Source: CAZTHL01 sp964613585 (GTDB taxonomy: Bacteria > Pseudomonadota > Alphaproteobacteria > DSM-16000 > Inquilinaceae). Taken from it: a DNA stretch of 15,636 nt. Position 1 is the stretch's first letter. Each line of letters starts with the position of its first letter. The notes below the pieces were generated by a model, which ran no database searches, was not told the origin of the DNA, and saw nothing but the letters and a program-made list of their open reading frames with translations. Of this stretch, positions 1 to 6,616 are shown piece after piece. The stretch spans positions 1 to 15,636 of the forward strand of contig CAZTHL010000085.1 of assembly GCA_964613585.1 (NCBI GenBank), in the 5' to 3' direction. The position numbers and the translations under genes were made by a program.

Positions 1-594
1 ATCCCGGGCCGTGGGCCATGCGGGCGTGCGACCCGGGATCGCGCGCGCTTAGCCCAAAACACCGGAGCATGCAACGGCCCGGGACGGCAGTGGACGGGAT
101 TGCGTCGTTGACGCAGCCGGCCGGCCACCGGGCATGCCGGCGACCCGATCCATCGGTCGTCCGCCCGTGCCGACCGGCGCCTGTCCCGGCGGCCGGGACG
201 CGTCGGGTCCCGCCGGCGTTCCGACCGATGTGTCGACTGTGTGCGCGAATGACGCCATGGCGGGCTGGGGCGCAGCGCATCCTGACGCTCCCGCTCCGGT
301 CGGCAAGCATCGCCTTGCCCGGCACGATCCGTCCCGAAGGGGCCCTGCCGGAGACCGACCGTCCCACGCCGGGCCGTGCTCCTTCGACAGCGGGTCGGCG
401 AGAACGTAGGAGGGGGCGAGTGAGCCGTAGAGCGGCCGCCGGCGCAAGGCGGCCTTGACGTCGTGGACCCTAGCCCGTGGCGAGCGCGGGCGAGCGACGG
501 TGTCGTCCCCGAGAGGCCTGTCGGCTTCCGGCCTCTCGGCGAGCTTCCGACATCGCGGCGATCCGCGGCCACGAGGCGCACGTGGCATGTTCCC
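1..594. other. gene-poor stretch, no supported gene
   Basis: No reading frame here looks like a complete protein. The frames that stay open are Arg/Pro/Ala-rich, as expected by chance in very GC-rich DNA. A short minus-strand segment around 370-460 has a high proportion of G/C third positions and ordinary amino-acid composition, so it may be a remnant of a lost gene, but I cannot name it. The perfect inverted repeat at 509-539 is the only clear structure. Confidence 0.5.
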
Positions 595-750
595 GGAGAG
601 CGGCGCGGCGTCCGCCTCGACCGGATCGACGTCGGCGGCTTCCGCGAGGTGCTGCGGCTCAAGGGCGAGGATCCGGACGCGCCGCTCGCCAGCGACTTCG
701 GCATCCCGGTGCGCGACGTTCTCTGGCTGTCGAGACCCGTGGACTGGTGA
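463..750 (+). CDS. hypothetical protein, probably a gene remnant
   Basis: I do not recognise this protein. The frame starting at ATG 463 would give 95 residues, but only the last ~50 (from about 595) look coding: nearly every third base is G or C and the residues are those of a normal soluble protein, including GFREVLRLKGEDPDAPL and ending in RDVLWLSRPVDW. The first half is Arg/Pro-rich and spans the hairpin at 509-539. No in-frame ATG or GTG lies between that hairpin and the good part. A neighbouring frame also looks coding around 545-590, so this may be the frameshifted 3' end of a decayed gene rather than a working small gene. The minus strand over the same stretch is also open, but its composition is that of a shadow. 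Confidence 0.3.
   Translation: MDPSPWRARASDGVVPERPVGFRPLGELPTSRRSAATRRTWHVPGERRGVRLDRIDVGGFREVLRLKGEDPDAPLASDFGIPVRDVLWLSRPVDW
509..539. repeat. perfect 10-bp inverted repeat
   Basis: CCGAGAGGCC at 509-518 and its exact reverse complement GGCCTCTCGG at 530-539 flank an 11-base loop. There is no T-run on either side, so it is not a canonical intrinsic terminator. It lies just upstream of the coding-like segment ending at 750 and could be a 3'-end hairpin of an eroded gene or an operator. Confidence 0.6.
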
Positions 751-905
751 GGCGGGTGGCCCGGCGCCGGCCGTCATGGCCCGCTCGGCGGGGCCATCCG
801 CGGCTCGTTTCCGGCCGCGGTGAGACGACACCCTGGATCGCCGCGCCTTGCTCGCTCCGGGGAGCCGGGTGGGCTGTGCCACCGTCGGCAAGGGTGTGTC
901 GTCGG

Positions 906-1760
906 CTACCCCTGGACGTCCAGCCCCAGATCCAGGATGGGCGCGCTGTGGGTGATCCAGCCGACCGAGATCAGATCCACGCCGGTGGCGGCGATGGCGG
1001 CAACCGTCTCCAGGCTCACGCGGCCGGAGGCCTCGGTGATCGCCCGGCCGTCCACCAGGCGCACCGCCTCGGCCAGCATCTCAGGGTCCATGTTGTCGAG
1101 CAGCACGGCGTCGGGCCGCTCGGGCAGCACCGCCTCGAGCTGCTCCAGGGTGTCGACCTCCACCTCCACCTTGATCAGGTGGCCGCAGGCGGCGCGCGCC
1201 CGGCGGACCGCCTCGGCCACGCCGCCGGCCAGCGCCACATGGTTGTCCTTGATCAGGATGGCGTCGTCGAGGCCGAAGCGGTGGTTCACGCCGCCGCCGG
1301 CGCGCACCGCGAGCTTCTCGAGCGCGCGCAGGGAAGGCGTGGTCTTGCGCGTGCAGCAGATGCGCGCCCGGTGCTCGCCCACGGCGGTGACCAGCGCGGC
1401 GGTGGCGGTGGCGACGCCGGACAGGTGGCACAGCAAGTTGAGCGCCACCCGCTCGGCGGCCAACACCGCCCGGGCCGTGCCGTCGAGCGTCAGCACCGGG
1501 TCGCCTGCCGCCACCCGGCTGCCGTCGTGCCGCTCCACGATGCAGCGGACGCCGGGATCGAGCAGGTGGAAGGCGAGCGCCGCGGCGTCGATGCCGGCGA
1601 CCACGCCCGGCTGGCGGGCCGCCACCACGCCACGCAGCCGCGCCTCGGCCGGCACCACGGCCTCGCTGGTGATGTCCCCGGCGCGGCCCAGATCCTCGGC
1701 CAGCGCCGCCCGGACGATGGGCTCGACCAGCAGCGCCGGCAGCGGCTCGACCCGGCTCAC
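906..1760 (-). CDS. nadC: nicotinate-nucleotide pyrophosphorylase (carboxylating), quinolinate phosphoribosyltransferase
   Basis: This cytosolic enzyme joins quinolinate to phosphoribosyl pyrophosphate, releasing CO2 and pyrophosphate to give nicotinate mononucleotide, the last step of the aspartate route to NAD. The protein has 284 residues, the usual length. Family motifs are in order: TRKT (137-140), GGVNHR (156-161), KDNH (171-174), LDN (221-223) and EASGR (243-247), covering the substrate and phosphoribosyl-binding residues of the alpha/beta barrel. The start is a GTG whose bases overlap the nadB stop as GTGA, implying translational coupling. The frame stays open far upstream on this strand, but that extension lies inside nadB and is Arg/Ala-rich shadow. 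It is the last gene of nadABC. No clear T-tailed terminator follows it. Confidence 0.96.
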   Translation of the reverse strand: MSRVEPLPALLVEPIVRAALAEDLGRAGDITSEAVVPAEARLRGVVAARQPGVVAGIDAAALAFHLLDPGVRCIVERHDGSRVAAGDPVLTLDGTARAVLAAERVALNLLCHLSGVATATAALVTAVGEHRARICCTRKTTPSLRALEKLAVRAGGGVNHRFGLDDAILIKDNHVALAGGVAEAVRRARAACGHLIKVEVEVDTLEQLEAVLPERPDAVLLDNMDPEMLAEAVRLVDGRAITEASGRVSLETVAAIAATGVDLISVGWITHSAPILDLGLDVQG

Positions 1761-3340
1761 GCCGCCAGCCCGGTCTGGGTGATGGTGTCCTCGATCCAGG
1801 CGGCCTCGGCCAACGCCTCCGCCAAGGTCAGGTCGGAATGCCGCTGCCAGGCCGGATCGGGCGCGGGGTGGTCGCGCCGGCATTGCGCCCCGCGGCTCTC
1901 GGCGCGGCGGTGCGCGGACAGGGCGATCAGCAGCCCGACCAGCGCGCGGTCCGCCGCCGCGCCGGCGCCGGCCGCCGGGCCGATCAGCCCGAGCACCGCG
2001 CGCTCCAGCCCGCCGGCATCGCGCACGACACCGACCTCGCGCTCCATCAGCCGGCGCAGCGCGGCGACGTCGGCCTCCGCCCGGGCGGCCGCCGCCGGCC
2101 GCGCCGGCCCCAACGGGACGCCGAGCGGGCGGCGGGCCGTGTCGGGCAGGGCCGCGCCGGCCACATCCTCGGCAACCCGGCGTGCCTGCGTCACGCCCTC
2201 GACCAGCGAGTTGCTGGCGAGGCGGTTGGCGCCGTGCAGGCCGCTTGCCGCCACTTCGCCGCAGGCCCACAGGCGCTCGACCGAGGTGCGGCCGTGCCCG
2301 TCCACGCGCACCCCGCCCATGTGGTAGTGCGCCGCCGGCCGCACCGGGATGGGCGCCCGGGCCGGGTCGAGCCCGGCCGCCCGGCACACCCCGGCGATCG
2401 ACGGGAACCGCGTGGCGAACCGCTCGCCGAGCGCCGCGCGGGCGTCGAGGAACACCGGGCGGCCGGCGGCCAACTGCTCGAAGATGGCGCGGGCGACCAC
2501 GTCGCGCGGCGCCAGGTCCCGCCCCGGCACCCCGGCCATGATCGGCTCGCCCCGGTCGTTGACCAGCACCGCGCCCTCGCCCCGGATCGCCTCGCTGGCC
2601 AGCGGCATGGGATCGCGGTCGAGGGCGATCGCCGTGGGGTGGAACTGCACGAGCTCGAGATCGCGCAGCACCGCGCCGGCCCGGGCGGCGAGCGCGATGC
2701 CGGCGCCGACGGCGCCGGGCGGGTTGGTGGTCGCGGCGTAGAGGCCGCCGACGCCGCCGGTCGCCAGCACGGTCGCCGGTGCCGGCAGCAGGATCGGGCG
2801 TCCGCCGCGGAGCCCGCGCACGCCGGTCACGGCGCCGTCCGCGCCGAGCAGCGAGGTGACGCGCACGCCCTCCAGCACCTCGATCGACCGCGTCCGCCGC
2901 GCCGCCCCGGTCAGCGCCGCGGCGATGGCCGCCCCGGTCTGATCGCCGTCGGCATGGAGGATGCGCCGCCGCGAATGCGCGCCCTCGAGCCCGAAGGCCA
3001 AGCGGCCCGCAGCGTCGCGGTCGAAGCGCACGCCCCAGTCGATCAGCGCGCGGATGGCGTCGGGCGCGGCCGCCGCCAGCTCGCGCGCCCGCTCGGGGTC
3101 GGACAGGCCGGCGCCGGCGGCCAGCGTGTCGGCGGCATGGAGCGCCGGGTCGTCGTCGGGGCCGAGCGCGGCGGCGATGCCGCCCTGCGCCCAGGCGGTG
3201 GCGCTGTCGCCGGCGAGGCGCCCGGCGGTCACCAGGGTCACCGGCAGCGGCGCCAGGCTGAGCGCCGCGGCGAGACCGGCGACCCCGCTGCCGATCACGA
3301 GCACGCGGCCGCCGCGCGATGCATGCGGCATGATGGTCAT
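1757..3340 (-). CDS. nadB: L-aspartate oxidase
   Basis: This FAD flavoenzyme oxidises L-aspartate to iminoaspartate, which NadA condenses with dihydroxyacetone phosphate. The protein has 527 residues, within the family range. The N-terminal dinucleotide-binding segment carries GSGVAGLAAA near residues 17-26. The fumarate reductase/succinate dehydrogenase flavoprotein signature follows: SATAWAQGGIAAAL, then a QFHPTAI segment, EAIRGEGAVLVND, and HYHMGGV before the C-terminal FAD contact GANRLASNSLVEG. The helical C-terminal domain is present. ATG 3340 was chosen because it is 7 bases after the nadA stop; a second ATG lies nine bases further in (3331). The open frame upstream of 3340 overlaps nadA and is shadow. 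The stop overlaps the nadC start by 4 bases. Confidence 0.96.
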   Translation of the reverse strand: MTIMPHASRGGRVLVIGSGVAGLAAALSLAPLPVTLVTAGRLAGDSATAWAQGGIAAALGPDDDPALHAADTLAAGAGLSDPERARELAAAAPDAIRALIDWGVRFDRDAAGRLAFGLEGAHSRRRILHADGDQTGAAIAAALTGAARRTRSIEVLEGVRVTSLLGADGAVTGVRGLRGGRPILLPAPATVLATGGVGGLYAATTNPPGAVGAGIALAARAGAVLRDLELVQFHPTAIALDRDPMPLASEAIRGEGAVLVNDRGEPIMAGVPGRDLAPRDVVARAIFEQLAAGRPVFLDARAALGERFATRFPSIAGVCRAAGLDPARAPIPVRPAAHYHMGGVRVDGHGRTSVERLWACGEVAASGLHGANRLASNSLVEGVTQARRVAEDVAGAALPDTARRPLGVPLGPARPAAAARAEADVAALRRLMEREVGVVRDAGGLERAVLGLIGPAAGAGAAADRALVGLLIALSAHRRAESRGAQCRRDHPAPDPAWQRHSDLTLAEALAEAAWIEDTITQTGLAA

Positions 3341-3347
3341 GGACGGC

Positions 3348-4370
3348 TCACTTGACCGCCAGCATGCGGTCGATGGCGGCGCGCGCCCGGTCGGCCAGGG
3401 CCGGGTCGACGGTGACCTCGGGCTCCAGCGTCTCAAGCGCGCGGCGGATGCCGGCGAGGGTGATCCGCTTCATGTGCGGGCACAGGTTGCAGGGCCGCAC
3501 GAACTCGACGTCCGGCACCTCGACCGCGACATTGTCGCTCATGGAGCATTCGGTGACCATGAGCACCCGGCGCGGCCGACGCGTGCCGACATGGTCGATC
3601 ATCTGCGCGGTGGAGCCGACGAAGTCGGCGGCCTCCAGCACGTCGGGCGGGCATTCCGGATGGGCGATGACGACGAGGTCGTCGAAGCCCTGGCGATAGC
3701 CGATGATCTCCTCGCCGGTGAAGCGCTCGTGCACCTCGCAGCGGCCGTGCCAGCCGATGATCCGGACGTCGGTCTGGGTGGCCACATGCTTGGCCAGGTA
3801 CTGGTCGGGCAGGAACAGCACCCGGTCGGCGCCCAGGGAGTCCACCACCTTCACGGCGTTGCCGGAGGTGCAGCAGATGTCGGACTCGGCCTTCACCTCG
3901 GCGGAGGTGTTGACGTAGGTGACCACCGGCACGCCGGGATAGGCCTCGCGCAGCAGCCGCACGTCGGCGCCGGTGATCGAGGCGGCGAGCGAGCAGCCGG
4001 CGCGCTCGTCGGGGATCAGCACGGTCTTGTCCGGGTTCACCAGCTTGGCCGTCTCGGCCATGAAATGGACGCCGGCCATGACGATGACGTCGGCGTCGGT
4101 GTCGACGGCGCGGCGGGCGAGCGCCAGACTGTCCCCGACGATGTCGGCGACGCCATGGTAGATCTCCGGCGTCTGGTAGTTGTGCGCCAGGACGACGGCG
4201 TTGCGCTCGGCCTTGAGGCGCAGGATGGCGTCGATGTCCGGCGCGAAGGCCGGCCATTCGAAGGCCGGGATGACGCCCGCGAGCCGCGCCTGCAGCGCCG
4301 CGGTGCGCGCCGCGACGTCGGCCGTGTAGGCGGTTTCCGGCATCGGCGTGTCCGGCGTGACGTGCCCCAT
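3348..4370 (-). CDS. nadA: quinolinate synthase A
   Basis: This [4Fe-4S] enzyme condenses iminoaspartate and dihydroxyacetone phosphate to quinolinate. The protein has 340 residues. Family hallmarks seen are VLAHNYQTPEIY (60-71), GVHFMAETAKL (100-110), GCSLA with C126, YVNTSAEVKAESDICCTSGN (152-171), HPEC with C240, and PCNLCPHMKR with C294/C297. By family knowledge three conserved cysteines ligate the cluster, most likely C126, C240 and C297. ATG 4370 is preferred over an in-frame GTG at 4385, because a strong Shine-Dalgarno GGGAGG sits five bases before the ATG and would lie inside the longer reading. It is the first gene of nadABC, preceded by paired palindromes that are probably NadQ operators. 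Confidence 0.97.
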   Translation of the reverse strand: MGHVTPDTPMPETAYTADVAARTAALQARLAGVIPAFEWPAFAPDIDAILRLKAERNAVVLAHNYQTPEIYHGVADIVGDSLALARRAVDTDADVIVMAGVHFMAETAKLVNPDKTVLIPDERAGCSLAASITGADVRLLREAYPGVPVVTYVNTSAEVKAESDICCTSGNAVKVVDSLGADRVLFLPDQYLAKHVATQTDVRIIGWHGRCEVHERFTGEEIIGYRQGFDDLVVIAHPECPPDVLEAADFVGSTAQMIDHVGTRRPRRVLMVTECSMSDNVAVEVPDVEFVRPCNLCPHMKRITLAGIRRALETLEPEVTVDPALADRARAAIDRMLAVK

Positions 4371-4376
4371 GGATAC
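4371..4376 (-). promoter_or_regulatory. Shine-Dalgarno region of nadA (core adjacent, to 4381)
   Basis: Read on the minus strand, GGGAGG followed by TATCC immediately precedes ATG 4370. This is a near-ideal ribosome binding site with five-base spacing, and it decides the nadA start against the upstream in-frame GTG at 4385. Confidence 0.75.
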
Positions 4377-4397
4377 CTCCCTCACCCACCCAGCGGG

Positions 4398-4418
4398 TTA
4401 TACTCCAATTGAGCATTA
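4398..4418. promoter_or_regulatory. palindromic operator copy 2, probable NadQ site
   Basis: TTATACTC-N5-GAGCATTA; the arms match as inverted repeats at 6 of 8 positions. It shares the CTC-N5-GAG core with the copy at 4470-4490 and has the same 21-base length. It begins 27 bases upstream of the nadA ATG and contains a TATAAC hexamer (minus strand, 4402-4397) that could be a second -10 element, though without a good -35. Assignment to NadQ is inferred from the adjacent repressor gene. Confidence 0.7.
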
Positions 4419-4427
4419 CCGGCCTGT

Positions 4428-4465
4428 AAAAAAGACCGGCGTCCGTGTGCCGGTCCGGCCGGTCT
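4428..4465 (-). terminator. intrinsic terminator hairpin in the nadQ-nadA gap / nadA leader
   Basis: On the minus strand GACCGGC (4455-4449), an 8-base loop and GCCGGTC (4440-4434) form a perfect 7-bp stem followed at once by six T (4433-4428). A second upstream arm AGACCGGC (4465-4458) can pair with the same 3' arm plus one T for an 8-bp stem with a 17-base loop, so two alternative folds share one 3' arm. It may end nadQ transcription, or act inside the leader of nadA transcripts started at the 4485-4514 promoter. Confidence 0.7.
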
Positions 4466-4469
4466 GCCC

Positions 4470-4490
4470 TTATGCTCGCCCTGAGAATAA
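4470..4490. promoter_or_regulatory. palindromic operator copy 1, probable NadQ site
   Basis: TTATGCTC-N5-GAGAATAA; the arms match as inverted repeats at 7 of 8 positions. It covers the predicted -10 of the minus-strand promoter at 4485-4514, the position expected for a repressor. Its centre is 72 bases from that of the second copy, close to seven helical turns, so looping between bound dimers is possible. Confidence 0.75.
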
Positions 4491-4514
4491 GTACATCCGT
4501 CACCCGAATGTCAA
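4485..4514 (-). promoter_or_regulatory. sigma-70-type promoter for nadABC
   Basis: On the minus strand a perfect -35 TTGACA (4514-4509) is followed by an 18-base spacer and TTATTC (4490-4485) as -10. The -10 lies inside operator copy 1. The predicted start near 4478 would give a leader of about 108 bases containing the T-tailed hairpin and operator copy 2. Confidence 0.55.
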
Positions 4515-4642
4515 GGTACCTCCATGATAGGCTATGCAAGGCGGTGGGGAGGTGTCCCGGTCGGATGTCGGGTCGCACATCGCCGGGCGGACGGCATGAC
4601 CCGCCGGCCCTGCCGCCGCCCGGGCTCGCGGGCATCGCGCGT

Positions 4643-4667
4643 CCCCGCCCCCGCCCCCGCCCCCGGG
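4643..4667 (-). other. G-quadruplex-type motif after nadQ
   Basis: On the plus strand runs of 4, 5, 5 and 5 C are separated by single G. The nadQ-sense (minus) strand therefore carries four G-runs with one-base loops, a textbook quadruplex-forming pattern. It starts about 35 bases after the nadQ stop and is followed by a GGA-repeat purine tract on the plus strand (4671-4686). It may be functional or simple-sequence slippage. Confidence 0.5.
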
Positions 4668-4702
4668 CCAAGGAGGAGGAGGGGGAGCCCCTGCATGTCT
4701 CC

Positions 4703-5749
4703 TCACCCCAGGGTGGCGCGGCGCGTGGCCTTGACGCGGACGCCGGGGGCCGGTCGCTCCAGCGTCACCTCGTGGCGGAAGCGCATGAGCTTGGCCGGCC
4801 GGCCGCCGGTCTCCGGCTCGACCTCGCCCGTCTCCTCGACCAGACGCTGCTGCTCGACCAGGCGGCGGAAATTCTGCTTGTGCAGGCGCATGCCGGACAG
4901 CGCCTCGGCGGTGCGCTGCAGCTGCAGCAGGGTGAAGGTCGGCGGCATCAGCTCGAACAGCACCGGACGGTACTTGATCTTGCCGCGCAGCCGGCCGATC
5001 GCGGTGGCCAGGATGCGCCGGTGGTCGGCCGCCAGGGGCCGGCCGCCGACCGCCGCCACGTCCGCGGGCGGCGTAAGGTCGCGGTCGTGCCAGGCCTCGG
5101 GCACGAGGCCGGCCTCGTAGAGCAGCTCATAGCGCTCGAGCGCGCGCTCCTCGTCCCACGCGGCCTCCGACAGGCCGAGGGTGAGGCGCACTCGCTCCTG
5201 CCGGGCGCGCCGTTCGTCACCCTGCGCCTCGTCGACCCAGGCCTGCAGCCGCTCGAGGATCGCCGTGCGGGCCTCGGGCTCGCCCTCGCGCCAGTCCTCC
5301 CACGGCAGGTACTCGTACCAGCCGTGCCAGACGGCGTTGCCGGCGCCGGCCGGCCGCGCCTCCTGCACCAGCGCCAGATAGGCGAGCGACAGGGCCCGGT
5401 GGCCGGCGCCGACCCCGCCGCCTATCAGCGTGCGGTTGCGGTCGCCGAAGGTGTAAAGCTGCTCGACATAGCCGAGCGACTGGCGGGTCTGGTGCTCGAC
5501 CCAGCGGCGCAGCCCGGTCTGCAGCGTGCGGTGCTCGGGCCGGAGCGGCCCCGACGGCAGCCAGTCGAGCCCGCCGCCCGGCGGCGCCACCACGGCGACC
5601 CGCGGATCGCCGCCGGTGACCGCGACGATGACCGCGGTCAGGTCGACGGTGACCGCGCTGGCGACGGTGTCGTCGGCCGGGGCCCCGGTGCCGGCCCGGC
5701 CGCTCATGCCGCCGGCGCTGTCGGCGTTCGCGATGTCGTCGCCCGTCAT
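4703..5749 (-). CDS. nadQ: NadQ-family transcriptional regulator of NAD synthesis (COG4111)
   Basis: Probable DNA-binding repressor of nadABC, 348 residues. Residues 35-130 form a Nudix-like domain, starting VDLTAVIVAVTGG. The segment that would be the Nudix box (about 78-90, LRRWVEHQTRQ) lacks the REUxEE catalytic acids, as expected for a regulator that binds rather than hydrolyses its ligand. Residues 258-328 (YRPVLFELMPPTFTLLQLQ, then RLHKQNFRRLVEQQRLVEETG and GRPAKLMRFR) form the C-terminal winged helix seen in the NrtR/NadQ group. It lies directly upstream of nadABC on the same strand, with the paired palindromes between. ATG 5749 is the probable start, with a poorly spaced GGGAG before it; ATG 5707 or 5812 are alternatives. 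The residues before 35 are low complexity. Family assignment rests on sequence pattern and neighbourhood. Confidence 0.85.
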   Translation of the reverse strand: MTGDDIANADSAGGMSGRAGTGAPADDTVASAVTVDLTAVIVAVTGGDPRVAVVAPPGGGLDWLPSGPLRPEHRTLQTGLRRWVEHQTRQSLGYVEQLYTFGDRNRTLIGGGVGAGHRALSLAYLALVQEARPAGAGNAVWHGWYEYLPWEDWREGEPEARTAILERLQAWVDEAQGDERRARQERVRLTLGLSEAAWDEERALERYELLYEAGLVPEAWHDRDLTPPADVAAVGGRPLAADHRRILATAIGRLRGKIKYRPVLFELMPPTFTLLQLQRTAEALSGMRLHKQNFRRLVEQQRLVEETGEVEPETGGRPAKLMRFRHEVTLERPAPGVRVKATRRATLG

Positions 5750-6100
5750 GCTCCCGTGCCCCCGCGTGCCCGTCCGGCCGGCGCGCTCCGGTGGCCTTGG
5801 CGGCCGGAGCATACAGGCCAAGCCGGGCGTCGCGATGCGTCGATTGGCGCCGGGGCGGGCGACCGGAACCCGAGGCCGGGGCGGGGACGGGATCAACGCG
5901 CCGACCGGGCCGTCTCGCGCACCGCAGCCCGCGGCGGCAAGGCCGGGGATCATCCACCCCGGACAGCGCGGCTCGGCCGGAGGATGCCACCGTCGCTCGC
6001 GCCCTGTCATGCGCGCCCTGTCATGCTCGCCCGGGCGGCGGCGGGGCTGGCGGGCGGCGTCAGACGCGCGACGCGTCAAGCATCGGTGCACAAGCCGGAA
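5750..6100. other. intergenic stretch between the RHH gene and nadQ
   Basis: No gene is supported here; open frames are Arg/Gly/Pro-rich shadows. It must hold the nadQ promoter, but no convincing -35/-10 pair was found. A perfect tandem duplication at 5999-6026 is the only clear repeat. A lone TATGCTC half-site (minus strand, about 5814-5808) resembles one arm of the nadA operators. Confidence 0.5.
5999..6026. repeat. perfect 14-bp tandem duplication
   Basis: GCGCCCTGTCATGC occurs at 5999-6012 and again directly at 6013-6026. There are only two units and no link to a gene product, so this is most simply a recent slippage or duplication event. Confidence 0.8.
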
Positions 6101-6358
6101 TCACGGTTGCGGCATGCCTCGACATCCCCAAGGGTGGCCGTTCTTCCGAAAGTAGTTGATGCAGTACATCCGCAAGAAAGGTGTGAAGTTCGAGACGGAC
6201 GATTGGTCCCTGTACCGGTCGTAGATGCTCTTCAGCAGCTTGGTCAGGGTGGTTCCTTGCTGGGCGGCGATGTCCTGCAGTGTCTCCCAGAACGGCGACT
6301 CCAGGCGGATCGATGTGCGCCGGCCATAGAACGCGATGGTTCGTACCTTGTAGATCAT
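6101..6358 (-). CDS. ribbon-helix-helix domain protein (RHH_4 type)
   Basis: A small probable DNA-binding protein of 85 residues. After a short lead, the strand RTIAFYGRRTSIRLESPFWE (6-25) is followed by LQDIAAQQGTTLTKLLKSIY (27-46) and a final helix around NFTPFLRMYCINYFR (57-71). This is the order of the RHH_4 family common in alphaproteobacteria: a beta strand with an Arg-Thr-Ser-Ile-Arg core, then two helices. The target is unknown. The start at ATG 6358 fits the family; upstream residues in frame are Arg/Pro-rich. Third positions are much less GC-biased than in neighbouring genes (TAT, ACA, CAA, GGA, CCT, TTT codons), suggesting more recent acquisition or weak selection. The last ~14 residues (GHPWGCRGMPQP end) are not family-like. 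It stands alone, flanked by gaps with repeats. Confidence 0.75.
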   Translation of the reverse strand: MIYKVRTIAFYGRRTSIRLESPFWETLQDIAAQQGTTLTKLLKSIYDRYRDQSSVSNFTPFLRMYCINYFRKNGHPWGCRGMPQP

Positions 6359-6421
6359 GTCGCCGATCTCTCTCAGGCAGGTGCCGTTGTCGTCGTCCTT
6401 GGGCGTCCGGATCCTTCGGCA

Positions 6422-6442
6422 GGGAGACGAGCCTCGTCTCCC
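6422..6442. repeat. perfect inverted repeat, 9-bp arms
   Basis: GGGAGACGA, a 3-base loop GCC, and TCGTCTCCC. It lies 64 bases upstream of the RHH start, between that gene and the end of the transporter operon. It has no T-run. It may be an operator for the RHH protein or a transcript-end hairpin. Confidence 0.65.
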
Positions 6443-6551
6443 GCCGTGTCCGGTCGGAGGCATGCGGGGGGACGGCGGCGGAGGGGCTCCGCGGCGCCGT
6501 CCCATCCCGGACCGGAGCGTTTCCCGGTTGGGGGGCATCGCCGGCCCGCTT

Positions 6552-6599
6552 CCCCGCCCGGCCACCCCGTGACAGCCTGCTCTGGCTGGCCGGGCGGGG
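6552..6599. terminator. 13-bp perfect hairpin after the SDR operon, no T-run
   Basis: CCCCGCCCGGCCA (6552-6564) and TGGCCGGGCGGGG (6587-6599) are exact reverse complements around a 22-base loop, which itself contains CAGCC/GGCTG. It lies 40 bases downstream of the SDR stop. The stem is very stable but lacks the T-tract of an intrinsic terminator, so an RNA 3'-end protecting or bidirectional stop role is inferred. Confidence 0.55.
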
Positions 6600-6616
6600 G
6601 ACCGGGCCGGTGTCGA

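Noticed and set aside
49..891. Long open frame on the minus strand (280 residues)
   Set aside because: Composition is Arg/Pro/Ala/His-rich, no family resemblance, and it opposes the better coding-like plus-strand segment at 595-750.
824..903. 8-bp inverted repeat GACGACAC...GTGTCGTC beyond nadC as its terminator
   Set aside because: The loop is 64 bases and there is no T-run; pairing is too weak to call a terminator.
477..2327. Very long plus-strand open frame across nadC/nadB
   Set aside because: Antisense shadow of nadC and nadB in GC-rich DNA; residues are His/Gln/Arg/Ala repeats with no domain.
1761..2387. Extension of nadC upstream to 2387
   Set aside because: The added part lies within nadB in another frame and is low complexity; the GTGA overlap gives the normal family length.
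4371..4385. Longer nadA from GTG 4385
   Set aside because: It would include the strong ribosome site GGGAGG inside the coding sequence; ATG 4370 has ideal spacing.
5808..5814. TATGCTC half-site upstream of nadQ as an autoregulatory operator
   Set aside because: No GAG-containing second arm at the five-base spacing; a single 7-base match is expected by chance.
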